Assembly: GCA_015698045.1 (NCBI GenBank)
Contig: BLAL01000012.1
Coordinates: 2,480,001 to 2,544,000 of the forward strand
Source of the DNA: Rhizophagus clarus
Taxonomy: Eukaryota > Glomeromycota > Glomeromycetes > Glomerales > Glomeraceae
Reading direction: 5' to 3'
DNA length: 64,000 bases
Shown here: positions 11,234-23,289 of the stretch, in pieces
Layout of the letters: each line of letters opens with the position of its first letter
Numbering within the stretch: position 1 is the stretch's first letter
Notes under the pieces: generated by a model
The model's database searches: none
The model's input: only the letters and a program-made list of their open reading frames with translations
Told to the model about the DNA's origin: nothing
Made by a program: the position numbers and the translations under genes

Positions 11234-11943
11234 TCAGTTTTACTAAATGATTTAAATATAAATCACACGCATCTGGGTCAAGAACTCAAGATTAATACAA
11301 AAAAGGGGTGCATGATACAGGATCATGTGATATGATTTACTTTTAATTAAGTCGTAATAAAATATTTTTTTCATTTGCAAACTCTGTTAGTTTCTCCATT
11401 ATTTTCCCATCAGTTCCCCATCAGTTTTTAAGTTAGGTAAGCTGAAAAGTTTTGAAAGCATGTATAACAGTTTTTCTGCTTTAAATACAAGCTGTAGCTC
11501 TCTTTTATATTCTTTAAAAGTTTTTTTACAATCCGTGAGAAAAAAATATATTATTCGATAGAAATATTCAAAAAATCATAATTAATAGCTTTAAATGTAA
11601 TTTATTAAGTTGCAACAGATTAATAAAATATTTAATAAGATTTATTTAGTAATTATTTTAAATAATTTATTAATTTATTAATTTTTTTTCGTTAAATATT
11701 ATGATTTTTTTTTTTTAATAAACTAACTATATAGTATTTTCCTTTATTTTTTAGGATGGATTTATTTGTTTTAATTGAAGAAGTAAAATTTTGTAATAGA
11801 AATTTTGAAAGGGTTATTTTTTTAATATAATATTTATTTGGGAACGGTTTTGATTTTAATCGGAACTGCGCCACTCAGCTGATTGAACATCAGTTGACCC
11901 TTGCTATGTATTTGTCAATGAACACGTGGCATCGAAATTACTG

Positions 11944-11949
11944 TATAAA
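11944..11949 (+). promoter_or_regulatory. Possible TATA box for the gene at 12021
   Basis: CTGTATAAAACTG lies 72 bases before the ATG at 12021, in a relatively less AT-rich upstream stretch (11880-12020). That distance suits a fungal core promoter with a short leader. 11234-11880 otherwise holds nothing recognisable. Confidence 0.35.
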
Positions 11950-12020
11950 ACTGAAGTTCTATGTAGTTCACAACACAATAGTAAAAAAAAAGTTCTACGC
12001 GACACAATAAAGAAAAAAAG

Positions 12021-14650
12021 ATGTCTACCTTTACAAATTATTCGGAACGAAATTTTTCAGCGATGTTATTCTTTGATCAGTCAGAAGAATGGAGTCTCTT
12101 GAACTTTCTAAAGTACCTTGACTCGATAGAGAGTTTACGCGACAGCTCTGAGCCACACCGCAAATATGGAATAATTTTGAACGGAATTAAGAATGATGAA
12201 AATGTGTCGCAGAAAAAAAGGGAAAGAGCTGAACAAGCACTATCAACATACGAGGGAAGTATTAAATTTTTTTTATTGCTCTTATATATATGATATGCCT
12301 AGAGAAAAGTGTTTGGTCGAGTCTGATAATCCCGCCATCGAGTTGGTGGGCACACTGGTGCTAGGTCGAGTCCGAAATACCGCCGTCGAGTCGGAGGGTG
12401 CACCTCTATTTGCTTAAAAATAAACATTGGATAACTCTGTGACTGAATATAAATAGTGAAACTAATTATAATTATTATCTCTTATTTTTTAGGATGAAAA
12501 GCGTTCTTCAGAGATCCAAGAATTTTGGCAACAGAAAAAACTTCAAACTTCACTTAAGGAAAAGACTATAAAAAGCACTAAAAGAATGATCGACCATATT
12601 AATACAATACAGGATGAAGCAAGCGATATTTTAGTTCTCGGCAAGAGGGATAATCTAAGACAATTAAAATCAGGTATTTATTATTAAATTTACAGCTCCT
12701 CATTATTTTCCTTTGCTGACCTAATTGATTTTTTTTACGTTAAATAGATCTTGGAGTTGGAGATAATCCTGGAAATGAGGGACTTACGAAATCCCCTCAT
12801 GAAAACCAAGAGGTATTTTTTTAGGGTAATTATCCGGTAGAAACTATGAGAATCAGCGGGACTAATTATTTTTATTAACACTTTAGGACGAACAGACCAA
12901 CTTAAGCAAACGTGCAAAAATATACGACCACACTCCTTCCCCATGTGAGCCACCGCATACGCCTCCACATAGAATCTTTTCGTGTGGTTCTGCTTCCGTA
13001 CCCTCTCAGGTCCAGGGATGGCAAGAGTTATCGGATTTGGATTCCACTTGTTCCAATTACGAAATTGATGTCGAAAATACTTACTTACAATTATCTCAGG
13101 AGGTATTTGTGCAACTTTAAATATTACAATGTACCTTCATCGATTTTCTAACTATGTTCTATCTTCATAGAATTCACAGATTGTACCGGAGGAAATCTGC
13201 AAAATAATCGAAAAAATGGAAGGCATAAAATATCGTCTATTCGATTATCGGATCATTAATCTCTCAGAACGAAATGTTACAAATCCCGTTAATAAGTTGT
13301 CCAAATCTGAAAAGCGCATCTTAAAAGATATTTGGAATTCGGTATTGTATTATTTGCTTTTAAGCCTACATTTCATGTTGAAAATTTAATAATTTTGCTT
13401 GCCTTTCAGTTAGAACCAAAACCATCAGTAAAGACAATTCGCTTAGATAAATGGGAAAAAGTTCTAATTCCTCTTATCCAAAAGTACCAAACCCATTTAT
13501 AAAATAAATCCGTTTTTGATGTAATTTCTCTGGATAGTACTATTGAGGATGTTCTTGAGAAACCATATGTTAGACCTTTTATTCATAGAGAACATTATGA
13601 CCTCTTATGGGTACAAGATATTTATAAACGGTTGTGAGTATAAATATTTGCGATTAGTGTTATTTTCATTTGCGACACTTAATTTAGACCGTACTATTTA
13701 TTTATTTTTAGTTTATTTCTTTTTGATGCACCCACTAATCTACTATTGGATCCGGATCAAAGCGAGCTTTCTTATCGGGAAAACTTTGTGAATCCCATTG
13801 TCGTTAAAGTTTTTGATGACATCATGGATCTAATCAAAGTAAAAACGTACGTATTTTTTAAAAAATTTTCCATTTTTATTTACGTCCGGTCACTAACAAG
13901 TTATCTTTTGTCAGAGGGGAGGTAGAAAACCAAACAAACAAAACTCAAAGGATTGAAACTCGTCAATATAAACAACGTATTAGCATCGGGTGTTCCCAAG
14001 ATGGGATTTACACTATCAATGTAAATGCTACTATTTTGGAAGTAGGGTTCTTAGAAGTTGTTGGCAACGCTCTTTATACTGATATCAAAAAATTGAGTGA
14101 AGATACCGAAAAAGTGTTTAAATGTGTGCAAATTTCTATTCATTACCAGCGTCAACACTATATATCACGTGGAGCAACAGAACAAGAAGTATCTTCCATA
14201 GAGTCATATGGAGTTGTTGTATACCGTAAGTTACAGAGATCTGGCCCATAAATTTTATTAAAGTTAAGCCTTATATTTTCTTTATCAATCTTAGAACGAA
14301 GGTTTACATTTTACGTGATGCATCGAACAAATGGGGGTCTACATGTTGTTGATGTTCTAACAGAATTTAGTATTCCAAGTACTAAGGATCAATTGTATGT
14401 CTTAAAAGAAGTTATCGAAAATGTTTATTTGTTTAAGGTATAAAATTTGTCAACTTTAATGTATTATTTTTATGCATTCCATACTTATTTTATTTTTTTG
14501 GCATTATAGAGTCGAATAATGGATTATTACCTCGCAGTACAGAAGATCATTCCCTTAACTAAAACTCATGTTGGCGTAAGTGAATCTCCTGTTGATGCAT
14601 CACCCTCTAAAACTTCAAGGACTTATGACTCTTTAAAAATTTCTGAATAA
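12021..14650 (+). pseudogene. Ten-exon unrecognised gene, nearly intact but with a lost splice donor and one stop
   Basis: Exons: 12021-12254, 12493-12673, 12748-12812, 12887-13102, 13171-13341, 13410-13633, 13712-13846, 13915-14225, 14295-14437 and 14510-14650. Every junction keeps phase and they total 607 codons. The N-terminal half is polar and charged; exon 4 is Pro/Ser-rich. The conserved-looking core begins in exon 7 (DAPTNLLLDPDQSELSYREN) and continues through exon 8 with GFLEVVGNALY, exon 9 with MHRTNGGLHVVDVL, and exon 10. This alternation of beta-like segments with acidic residues could suit a nuclease-like fold, but no catalytic triad is certain. Lesions: the exon-1 donor reads GGAAGT instead of GTAAGT (12255), and TAA stands at 13500-13502 in exon 6. 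Intron 1 (238 bp) is enlarged by a GC-rich duplicate at 12309-12404. Two lesions in 1.8 kb of coding sequence imply recent loss, or an alternative start or isoform. A gene-family member in AM fungi is likely; function unknown. Confidence 0.65.
12309..12404. repeat. GC-rich 48-bp duplicate inside intron 1
   Basis: Two diverged copies share GGTCGAGTCYGANAATMCCG, then CCRTCGAGTYGG and GGG. Each copy has complementary ends (GTGT...ACAC and GGTGC...GCACC), so each could fold as a closed stem. The GC content stands out sharply from the AT-rich surroundings. Confidence 0.7.
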
Positions 14651-15424
14651 TATTTCTGTAGTAAGTCAGATTATGAAAATACTGCGTAGAATCTTCCCTG
14701 TACATCTAATATAGATCCGATTGTATCATGTTTTTTCACATTAATACTCATGATGTTTTTAGTGTAGATCAGGAAAAAAGGCTTATGCATTTGAGATAAT
14801 AAATTTTCTTGTTGCAGTAAACGTGCATTAATAAAACAATACTATCACAAATTAATTCTTAAAATTTAACATCCTGAAGAAAAATCACATGACTGATCGT
14901 TTTAGTGGGAAGGCAATAATTTATTTTTTTTTCTTGCAGAAACTGTTACCATTGGTAACGATCAAAGTCTTGGCATTTTTTTTTCTGGTTTTGTGCATAT
15001 ATGCGAAAGGACAAGATAGCATCAATGTAAATACAAATCTACCCCAGTGATACTGACAAAAATTTTGCAGTCACAGTTCTTTTCTATATAATTACATTAT
15101 AAATTGTTATACTATATAATGTCTCTAATTGTAAAAAAAAAAAACCTTTCCTACCCACTGTCCAAAAACCATACCAAATAGTATTATCAAGGAAATATAT
15201 CTCAAAACACTTTAACTGGACTAAAACTATAGTTAACAGAAAACTTTATTAAATAATATTTATAAAATCTAGCAATTATTTATTGTTTACACATACCAAA
15301 TACACTCAGAAAATATATAATGATAAACAAATATTTTTGCAATAATATTAACAAAAATCTTAGTTTTGTACTATGACTTTTTTTTATTCAATCACATGTA
15401 GAGTTTCAAACTGGATTTATTTTT

Positions 15425-15568
15425 TAAATCCGAATTAGATACGAATAAAACTGAATTCCTTCAATTCAATCTGAATATAATAAATCCAGTTTCCTTCGGT
15501 TAATCCAGATATAATAAATCCGGTTTCCTTCGGTTAATCTGGATATAATAAATCCGGTTTCCTTCAGT
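15425..15568. repeat. Three ~43-bp tandem units
   Basis: ATATAATAAATCCGGTTTCC followed by TTCGGTTAATC repeats three times and stops exactly at the TAGGGTT end of the element starting at 15569. 14651-15424 shows nothing recognisable. Confidence 0.8.
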
Positions 15569-15789
15569 TAGGGTTCTGCAAAAAATCTGATCCGATTAGA
15601 TCTGATCCAGATCTGATCTGGTCGGATCTGGATCAGATTATAGTATTATAATCTGCGGATTGGATTCAGATTCCAAATTTGAATCTGAAGTTCAGATTCA
15701 GATTTGAAATTGTATAATCTGAATCTGTCGAATTAAATCTAAATCAGATCTGCCAGATCTGGATCAGATTATAAGATCTGTTAATCCAG

Positions 15790-16050
15790 GCGGTTTTGTT
15801 TATAAAATTGCAAAAGAAAATGCCGGAACAGATAATTCTGGCGTTTTATATATATGAAGTTGCAAAAGAAACACCAAAACAGATGGTTCCAGCATTTTTT
15901 ACATACCAAGTTGCAAAAAACAAACATCAGAACAGGCGATTCTGCGTTTTTATTTATAAAATTTCAAAAAAAATGCCAGAACAGAACCGTGACCTATTAA
16001 ACACGCCAAAACGGCAGTCTTTCACATTACTTTATGAAAAAAAATACTGA
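15790..16050. repeat. Palindromic ATGCCGGAACAG / TTCTGGCGTTTT units
   Basis: Four diverged units, each an inverted pair around 5-8 bases, spaced about 60 bp with GTTGCAAAAGAAA between them. They are the same as the units inside the MITE at 7459-7986. Confidence 0.7.
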
Positions 16051-16059
16051 AATCGGCAT

Positions 16060-17600
16060 TTTTTTTTGAATAACACCGTTTATTAATGGAAAAAAACGTT
16101 AAATTGTTTTTTAAATAAATGATTTAGAAAAAATATTAAATCGTTTTATTTTATTAAACGATTTAGGAAAAATCTGTTAAAATCATTTTTTATTTATTAA
16201 AACGATTTTTAAAAGAAATGTTGAAATCGTTTTTTTTATTAAAACGATTTTAAAAAAAAAGTAAAATCATTTTTTTTTGTTAAATGATTTTAAAAAGCGT
16301 AAAATCATTTTTTTTATTAAAACGATTTTAAAAAAACAGTTAAAAATCGTTTTTTTATTAAACAATTTTTTTAAAAAAAAGTTAAAATTGTTTTTTATTA
16401 AATGATTTTTAAAAAACCGTTAAAATCGTTCTTTCATTAAAACGTTTTAAGTAAAAACATAAATCATTTTTTTTTATTAAACGATTTTAAAAAAACGTAA
16501 AATCATTTTTTATTAAAATGATTTTTTTAAAAAATATGTACTTTCATTAAAACGATTTTGAAAAAAAACGTAAAATCATTTTTTTTATTAAACGATTCTA
16601 AAAAAACTGTTAAAATCATTTTTTTATTAAAACGATTTTAAAAAGAACCGTTAAAGTCATTCTTTCATTAAAACGATTTTAAAAAAAAATGTAAAATTAT
16701 TTTTTTTTTATTAAACAATTTTAAAAGAGCGTAAAATCATTTTTTTATTAAACCGATTTTAAAAAAAAAGTAAAATCATTTTTTTTTTGGTAAACGATTT
16801 TAAAAAGCGTAAAATCATTTTTTTTTATTAAAACAATTTTAAAAAAAACGTTAAAAATTGTTTTTTTATTAAACAATTTTTTTTAAAAGTTAAAATTATT
16901 TTTTATTAAACGATTTTTTTAAAAAAAAAATGTTAAAAACTGTTTTTTTACTAAAACGATTTTTTTAAAAAATGTAAATCATTTTTTTTATTTAAAACGA
17001 TTTTAAAAAAACGTAAAATTGGTTTTTTTTATTAAACGATTTTAAAAAATTGTTAAAATCGTTCTTTCATTAAAACGATTTAAATAAAAATGTAAATCAT
17101 TTTTTTTTATTAAACGATTTTAAAAAAGCGTAAAATCGTTTTTTATTAAAATGATTTTGAAAAAAAAACGTAAAATCATTTTTTTTATTAAATGATTCTA
17201 AAAAAACCGTTAAAATCATTTTTTTATTAAAACAATTTTAAAAAGAACTGTTAAAGTCATTCTTTCATTAAAACGATTTTTAAAAAAAACGTAAAATTGT
17301 TTTTTTTTATTAAACAATTTTAAAAAAGCGTAAAATCATTTTTTTATTAAAACGATTTTAAAAAAAACTGTTAAAAATCATTTTTTTATTAAAACAATTT
17401 TAAAAAAACCCCGTTAAAAATCATTTTTTATTAAAATGATTTTAAAAATATCGTTAAAAATCATTTTTTTATTAAAACGATTTTTAAAAAATACGTTAAA
17501 AATTGTTCTTTCATTAAAATGATTTTTAAAAAAAAACGTAGAATCATTTTTTTATTAACTGTTAACGATTTTAAAAAAGCGTAAAATCATTTTTTTTTAT
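16060..17600. repeat. Long AT minisatellite, ~38-bp unit, about 40 copies
   Basis: The unit is approximately TTTTTTATTAAAACGATTTT followed by AAAAAACGTAAAATCAT. Each unit contains inverted AAAATCATTTT / AAAACGATTTT halves, so the whole array can form serial hairpins. Variation is mainly in homopolymer length and at CG/CA/TG positions. Confidence 0.9.
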
Positions 17601-17937
17601 TGTTATCTAAATCTGAATTTGGTCAGATTCAGATCAGATTTGGGTCAGATTCAGATCAAACTCAAATCAGATTCAGATTTTAAATTTAGGTCTGCAGATC
17701 AAATTCAGATTTCAAATATATATCCGAATTATGGATTCAGATTTAAAATTGATAGATCCGGATCTGTCAGATCAGATTTAAATCTGGTAAAATCTGATCC
17801 AATCCAATCCGTGCAAAACCCTACATTAACAGGTAACCTTCCTTTTGTATATCGCAATATATATTCCAAGTAACCATTCTTACTTATCAAGATTATTTTT
17901 GTTCAGTCCTTTTTCTTATATGCTTCTTCCTTTATAA

Positions 17938-18105
17938 ACCAAGTTCAGATCCTTAAGGGACAAAATACTTCGTCTGGAATATATGAAGATATTTCAAAAT
18001 AATCCTAAAGATTATTTCCTTCTCGGAGCATATGCACCACTTGTGAAGGGAAAAGACTATTCTATCAGTATAACAATACTGCATCACGCTGGTTCTCCAT
18101 ACTAA
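17938..18105 (+). CDS. Possible terminal coding exon, unrecognised
   Basis: A short frame just after the element reads ...KDYFLLGAYAPLVKGKDY and ends HHAGSPY-TAA at 18103-18105. Its amino-acid composition is protein-like, unlike the surrounding AT-rich sequence, and it is uninterrupted from 17941. An upstream in-frame TAA at about 17935 means any preceding part must be joined by splicing. It may be the last exon of a gene interrupted by the 15569-17823 insertion. Nothing recognisable follows in 18106-18860. Confidence 0.25.
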   Translation, partial: TKFRSLRDKILRLEYMKIFQNNPKDYFLLGAYAPLVKGKDYSISITILHHAGSPY

Positions 18106-18867
18106 AACTTTTAATATACTTAGTTCAGATTTATCTTTCTCTTATCATTCGAATACTTTTTCTTTTCATTCTCCTATTATTCTTTTAATACTTCTCTCTT
18201 AATAATTTTACTTTTACTTATTATGCGTTCTTTTTCATACGCTTTAATGTATCCTTTTTCATACACATTTACTTTTAACTTTCATTTTAAGGGAGCTCTC
18301 GCATCACTTTTCAATACATTATGTTTAGGTATCTCAAATACCAAGAATTTCGGCTTACCCTTAACCACTTTTCTCTTAACTTTTATTTTGAAAGAGCTCC
18401 TACCATCACTTTTCAATATACTTAATTTTTAAACAAACATAACTTCACTTTTTATTTAACATATCAAAATAAATATTTAAACGTCTAGAGTTATTAGTTT
18501 ATAAGAATCTAAATCAATAACTCCCTTTTAATAAAACTATTAAAAAATGACATTTTTATCTTTATTATTCTAAAATTCTTGAGATCTAAATCTGAGGTTT
18601 TTTCTCGTTTATAAAGATATATTTATAAGAATTATTTCCTATTTTCCTACTTTTCTTTCCTTCCTTTTCTTTCTAATTCCTAAATTTCTCCAAATAATTC
18701 CTTTAAAATTATTTCCTATTTTCTTGTTTTCTATATGTTTCTATTCCTATCTAAGTTATACATTCCTAAAATACTATTTCTATCTATACTAAACTAAAAT
18801 AATTTCTAAAAATAATTTTGTTACTAATACTAATGTACGTAAGTTTATATATCCCTAAAATTTGAGT

Positions 18868-19020
18868 TTCCAAAAAATTATGAGATTGAATTTTGTATTC
18901 CCATCAAGTTATATCATGTGGTTTGTGTTTCCTTCAAGTTATATCATGTGATTTTGTGTTTTTTTTGGGTTATGTCATGTGTCTTGTATTACTCTTCAGT
19001 TATGTCATGTGTTTTGGCTA
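18868..19020. repeat. Four ~38-bp tandem units
   Basis: AAGTTATATCATGTG or its variants, followed by TTTGTGTTTCC, recurs four times with CG/TG-like drift (TATATCATGTGG, TATGTCATGTGT). Confidence 0.7.
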
Positions 19021-19094
19021 ATAGTTTATCTTTCGGCTAATAATTTATCCATCTATTATATTACCGCTTAATTATCTTTGCTACTGTAATTCTT

Positions 19095-19586
19095 ACACTA
19101 CACCGGCAACCTATAATAAATAAAAAAAAAATAATTATTAAAAAAATAATGAGTTCCTCTTCTCTGACCTTCTCTTACTTCAATTCCAAAAACCCAGTCA
19201 TGCTTTTTGTCTGGCAACTCTACATAAATAAAAAAAAACAAATTAGTTGCATTCCATAAAAAAAAAAAAGAGATCATTAGATAACTTGTACTATCTGATA
19301 ATCTAATTTACTATTACAGAATGAAATAAAAAAAAAACCAAAAAAATTTTTTTTTTTGATGAATTAAATATCTTTAGGTAAATAAAATTGAACAGATCGA
19401 ACAGATATCTGTTGAACCATCTGATCAATCTAGTCAATCTGGTAACATAAAATAATTCATCAGATGAACAGATATTCATTGATCCATCTGGTCAATCCTA
19501 TTACACAATCTGATCAATCTGAATCTGGTCAATTTTCAGATGGATGACCGGATATCTGGATTAATGGATTTCAGAGCATACCTCTA
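19095..19586. mobile_element. Remnant: solo minisatellite unit plus a hAT-like right end
   Basis: 19140-19245 is a single diverged copy of the ~119-bp unit that forms the arrays at 195-2165 and 61440-62790 (TTCAATTCCAAAAACCCAGTC, then GGCAACTCTAC). It is followed by clusters of GATCAATCTG-type motifs (19375-19550) and an end CAGAGCATACCTCTA at 19572-19586, which reversed reads TAGAGGTATGCTCTG. No matching left end was found, so the element is truncated or nested. It abuts the Helitron relic. Confidence 0.5.
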
Positions 19587-21940
19587 GTTATGGAGTATTT
19601 TTCAAAGTATTGAAAATAAGTAAGGTTATCAAATTCAGGAAGACGAGGTCAAGCCATGTATTTTATGATAATATCATCATAATAAGGATTATCATCATCA
19701 TAATCAATCATGTAGACAGGAAGTATAGTACAGGTTCTTGTAATAGGTGGATCAGTTATGAGAAACTTGACAGTAGCAGAAGAATTACATATTTTATGGC
19801 CCAAAAACAAAAACATAAGCTTCATTGAGTTAAGACGTCATGCGATTATATGTTCCCTTAAGAGATTGTTTTCATAGATGTTAAAAACGTAAGATAATTC
19901 TCTCTTAGTAATGTATTTTGTCATGTAACAGGTGAATCCTTTATCTATTATATACTGGATGTTTATGTGTGCATCCCAAAATAATAGTATTGCGGGATGG
20001 TATGGAACAATTCAAGAATCTGCCTCAGTAAGATATTTGTAGACATAACAAGACTCGTTTATGATATAATAAGTGGTTTGGCTATAAGGATGTGAAAATC
20101 TTTTCTTGCACATATATCTTGGGGGGTGCTGGCCCTTAACACTTTGAATTGCAAGTATAAATCTGATTTGCTAACACAGCAGCATATAGTTCAGGTTCAT
20201 AAAGAGGATCAGATATAGTTGAGCGAATGACATCATTTGCGATCATGTGTTTGATGGTATTTGTCGTCCAGTAATAAATGTGTATATGTGCAGCACCTCA
20301 GTTCTAAAACTCAACTCTGTCAAAGAAATTAGTAATTTTTCCAAAACCTGTAAGACCAGATTTCTTATAAAGCTCTTTCTTTAATGACTGGAATTTATGT
20401 ACAAAGTAGTTTGCGCAATAAAAAGGTTTGTTTGTTAGCAATGTATCCCCATTATTACTATTAGTAAGAATATCATAAAGGTAGGTCCAACGACTCTCAG
20501 TCATGCTCAGTATGATAAATAAGTTAGGTAATCCAAGTTTATTTAACATCGCGTTGAGGTGAAGTTGTTTATAATGAAAATAGGTATTACTTGTGCATAT
20601 AAAGGTCGGGATTGAAATTGTTTTTCTTTCATCTATTATGTTATGCGAGAAATAAGTGCTTTAACGAAGTAAATCTCTGGCAGTTGGAATGGATGTGTTA
20701 TTGTTAGCACTAACATTTAGGTGAGATTGTAATAGTAAATGTTGAATGTTTTGATGATGTTATAATTTTTCTAGTTGCAGGTATGACCATGAAGGCCAAT
20801 GATGGTGTAATCTTCATCACGCATCAATATTTGTCAGATGGGATTTAATATATTGTCTGTAAGTTATATTCTGAGTTTCATCATTAGAATTCGATAAGTT
20901 CAACACATCACGATAGTGTACTTTCCCATCAGGAAATATGTCAGGAAAGAGTAAAGGTTTGAGGTTTGGATCATTGGTTGATATGGGTAATCATAAAGTT
21001 TTACTCTCTTGAACGAAACCTGTCATCGACCTACTATAATAAAAGTCTTTGTCATAGACTTCATTGAGGAAGTCATAGTTTGGAACCACTATATCATGAG
21101 TGTTTATAGGGGGCGCTTGTATCTGTTTGAAGATGCCTTACAATAGGGAAAGGATCATTTAACATCTGAGCCTTCCCATTTGATAATACTGTATATTTGT
21201 AAATGAGCATAGATACAGGTTATTCTGTGACAACCAAGTAGCTGCTCGACGTAAAGGTTTATCATATGGTGAGTATTTGTTTTGGTTAACATTATCAGGA
21301 ATCTCATTAGATTCCAAAAATGCTCTTAGTGCTCTGGAGTATAGTGCATGAACCCTGATTTTCTGCGAATAATTCATTGTACCAGTTAGAGTCCTGTATT
21401 CCAAATAAGGGTTACTATTTGGTATTCTACCCAGAGAACAGTGAAGAAAAACAGGTGATAGGTATCTTCTTTTGTGTTGAGGAACAGAAAGTATTTCTTG
21501 CAGCAAAGGAAAGAGGTGGGAAAATGAGAGCCTCGTAGAAGGTCTCTTACATGATTCATATGTAGGAACTCTTGTTTAGGGATGCAGTTGATGTTTGGGT
21601 TGAATGACAAAGAAATGCCTAGCACATGTTGCTGTAGAGGATAAGTAAACAAGAAGTCATATAATTTCCAATGGACTTTTTTAGGATATAAAAGCCTTTT
21701 GCAATATATGCAAGACATTCAAGGCCATTGAAACAGAATATTATTCTGAAATCTAGCATATAACCTCTGCAATTTAGATGAAGGTCTCCAATACAATAAA
21801 AGAAGTAGATGGTTTAGATCTGAAATTAGTAATGTTGTTGATATAGAATCTAAATCATCGACAAGTGACATTATTGTTAGATCCACTAAGGTTTTGTAGT
21901 CATTTTTAAAAGTATATATGTTATGAATTTGATGGGTCAT
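19587..21940 (-). pseudogene. Helitron replicase (Rep) relic
   Basis: Read on the minus strand from 21940, fragments of one protein lie in order. First comes an N-terminal zinc-ribbon-like region (MSCIYCKRLLYP at about 21718). Next is a conserved stretch with QHKRRYLSPVFLHCSLGR. Near 20960 is LFPDIFPDGKVHYRDVLN, the Helitron-like N-terminal domain. At 20549-20304 is LGLPNLFIILSMTESRWT, then NFFDRVEF and GAAHIHIYYW, where HxH is the HUH nuclease motif of Rep proteins. Then comes ELYAAVLANQIYTC, and downstream to about 19590 further Rep-domain sequence. The frame is broken by many stops and at least two shifts (for example at 21390-21500). Several stops are TGA where CGA fits (21719-21721). No helicase domain remains; the left side is cut off at the remnant ending at 19586. 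Confidence 0.75.
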
Positions 21941-22322
21941 TTATAGTTTTATTTGGTAAAAAAAAAAACCTTTTTTTTTCATCATTCTAAGGAGAAATTA
22001 GATGTATTTATAAATAAAAAAAAAATAGCAAGAAAACTGAAAAAAAAAAAAAATATACGGTTAAACGTATAGGCTGAATGATATTTTATTTATTTATTTG
22101 TTTATTTATATATAGATAGACATTTATTGAATTCATTAGTTGAATTTATTAGATACTTTTATTTAATAAATTAATAAAAAGTTTTACGTTATATTTTCAT
22201 TTTACAAAATAAAAAATTTATTTCAAAACAAAAAAAAAAATTGACATTTCATAAAAATTTCATCATATTAATAAAGAAATTCATTTTAAAAAATAAAAAT
22301 GAAGAAAAAAATAAATCTAAAT

Positions 22323-23289
22323 CTACTCTTCTGAAGCTTTCTGCTGGGGTTTGTCAATGGCACCAATAATCATAGTAGGGAGTGAATTAAAGGATAAGGC
22401 TAATGCGAGCAATGATGATCTCAATTTTATCTGAGATGAACTTCCTTATCCTCTACTAGACGTTCTTGGCGAAGCACCTCATGCAGAATGTTAGGTTCTG
22501 GTATTTGTTCACTATGGGACGTTTGATGACTGATGTGGGTTAGCAGCAGGATTACAGTTAGTAGAAATCAAAGAAATATCATCCAATATTAGTATATGCT
22601 TTCTGGGAGATATCTCATCATCAGTAGTTTCGTCTAACACTGGCCCCTGATAGGTTAACATACCCACCAATAAAGCAGTAGATGATCACATGCTTTGATT
22701 TATAGCATTTGTCTTATTCGCGAGATATCTAAGGTTTGCGTTATGCCTGACTTCAACCCAGAATTCTTCCAATTCCTGATCACCTAAATTTTCCTTGACA
22801 TAGAAATCAATGATAGATTGGCTATCAACATTCCTGACTGTCTTGGTGGTTATTCCCAAAATCATTATATTTAAACCAATCACAGGCATATCATCGAACT
22901 CTATATTGTTGATTGTCTTAATAGATGTTGCATTAACCTTTAATATTTTTTATTATTTAATTTAAATAAATTTTTATAAGATTTAAAAAACTTTCAGTTG
23001 GGAATAGTAAAGTAAAGAACACTTAGAAAAAAATACATACACTATACCAACTGGCATAAGTGACAAATTTTCCTTTTAAGAAAACAACTTAGCCATTACT
23101 AAAATCTTTAATCTGATACAGAATATTTTGATCTACCAGAATAAAGGCTTTAACTCTCAAATATACAATTTTTGTAGGATCGTTATCATCCAATCTTGCA
23201 ACTGCTGTAATTTCCTTTACTGTAAATTCTTGAGTAAGCCATTCAGTAAAATCATGAAGATAACAAATCGTGGAGATTTTTGCAGGCAT
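22323..23289 (-). pseudogene. Possible OB-fold (RPA-like) DNA-binding protein, Helitron-associated
   Basis: The ATG at 23289 starts exon 1 (23041-23289), which has FTVKEITAVARL, KIVYLRVKAFILVDQ and YQIKDFSNG. A TAA then stands where CAA fits. A 103-bp intron (22938-23040, GTATGT...AAAG) joins exon 2 (22323-22937) with DDMPVIGLNIMILGIT and FWVEVRHNANLRYL. The latter is interrupted by TGA after NQSM and by further stops before the Ser-rich tail that ends at 22323. The alternation of beta segments suggests an OB fold. Together with the adjacent Rep relic on the same strand, this suits the single-stranded-DNA-binding accessory protein encoded by some Helitrons. That functional link is inference. 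Confidence 0.45.

Larger units (their letters stand above)
15569..17823. mobile_element. Second minisatellite-filled, hAT-like non-autonomous element
   Basis: The left end is TAGGGTTCTGCAAAAAATCT. The right end, reverse-complemented, is TAGGGTTTTGCACGGATTGG. Both are followed by clusters of AGATCTGATC / GATTCAGATC motifs (15590-15780 and 17605-17810). The architecture copies that of the element at 60679-63175: TAGnGTTyTGCA ends, subterminal motif clusters, and a large internal array. The flanking 8-mers CCTTCAGT and CATTAACA do not match, so either they diverged or one end was rearranged. It has no coding sequence. Confidence 0.7.

Noticed and set aside
12356..12404. tRNA-like sequence (GGTCGAGTCC resembles a T-arm)
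   Set aside because: No acceptor, D or anticodon arms of correct spacing could be drawn, and the duplicate copy does not fit a tRNA either.
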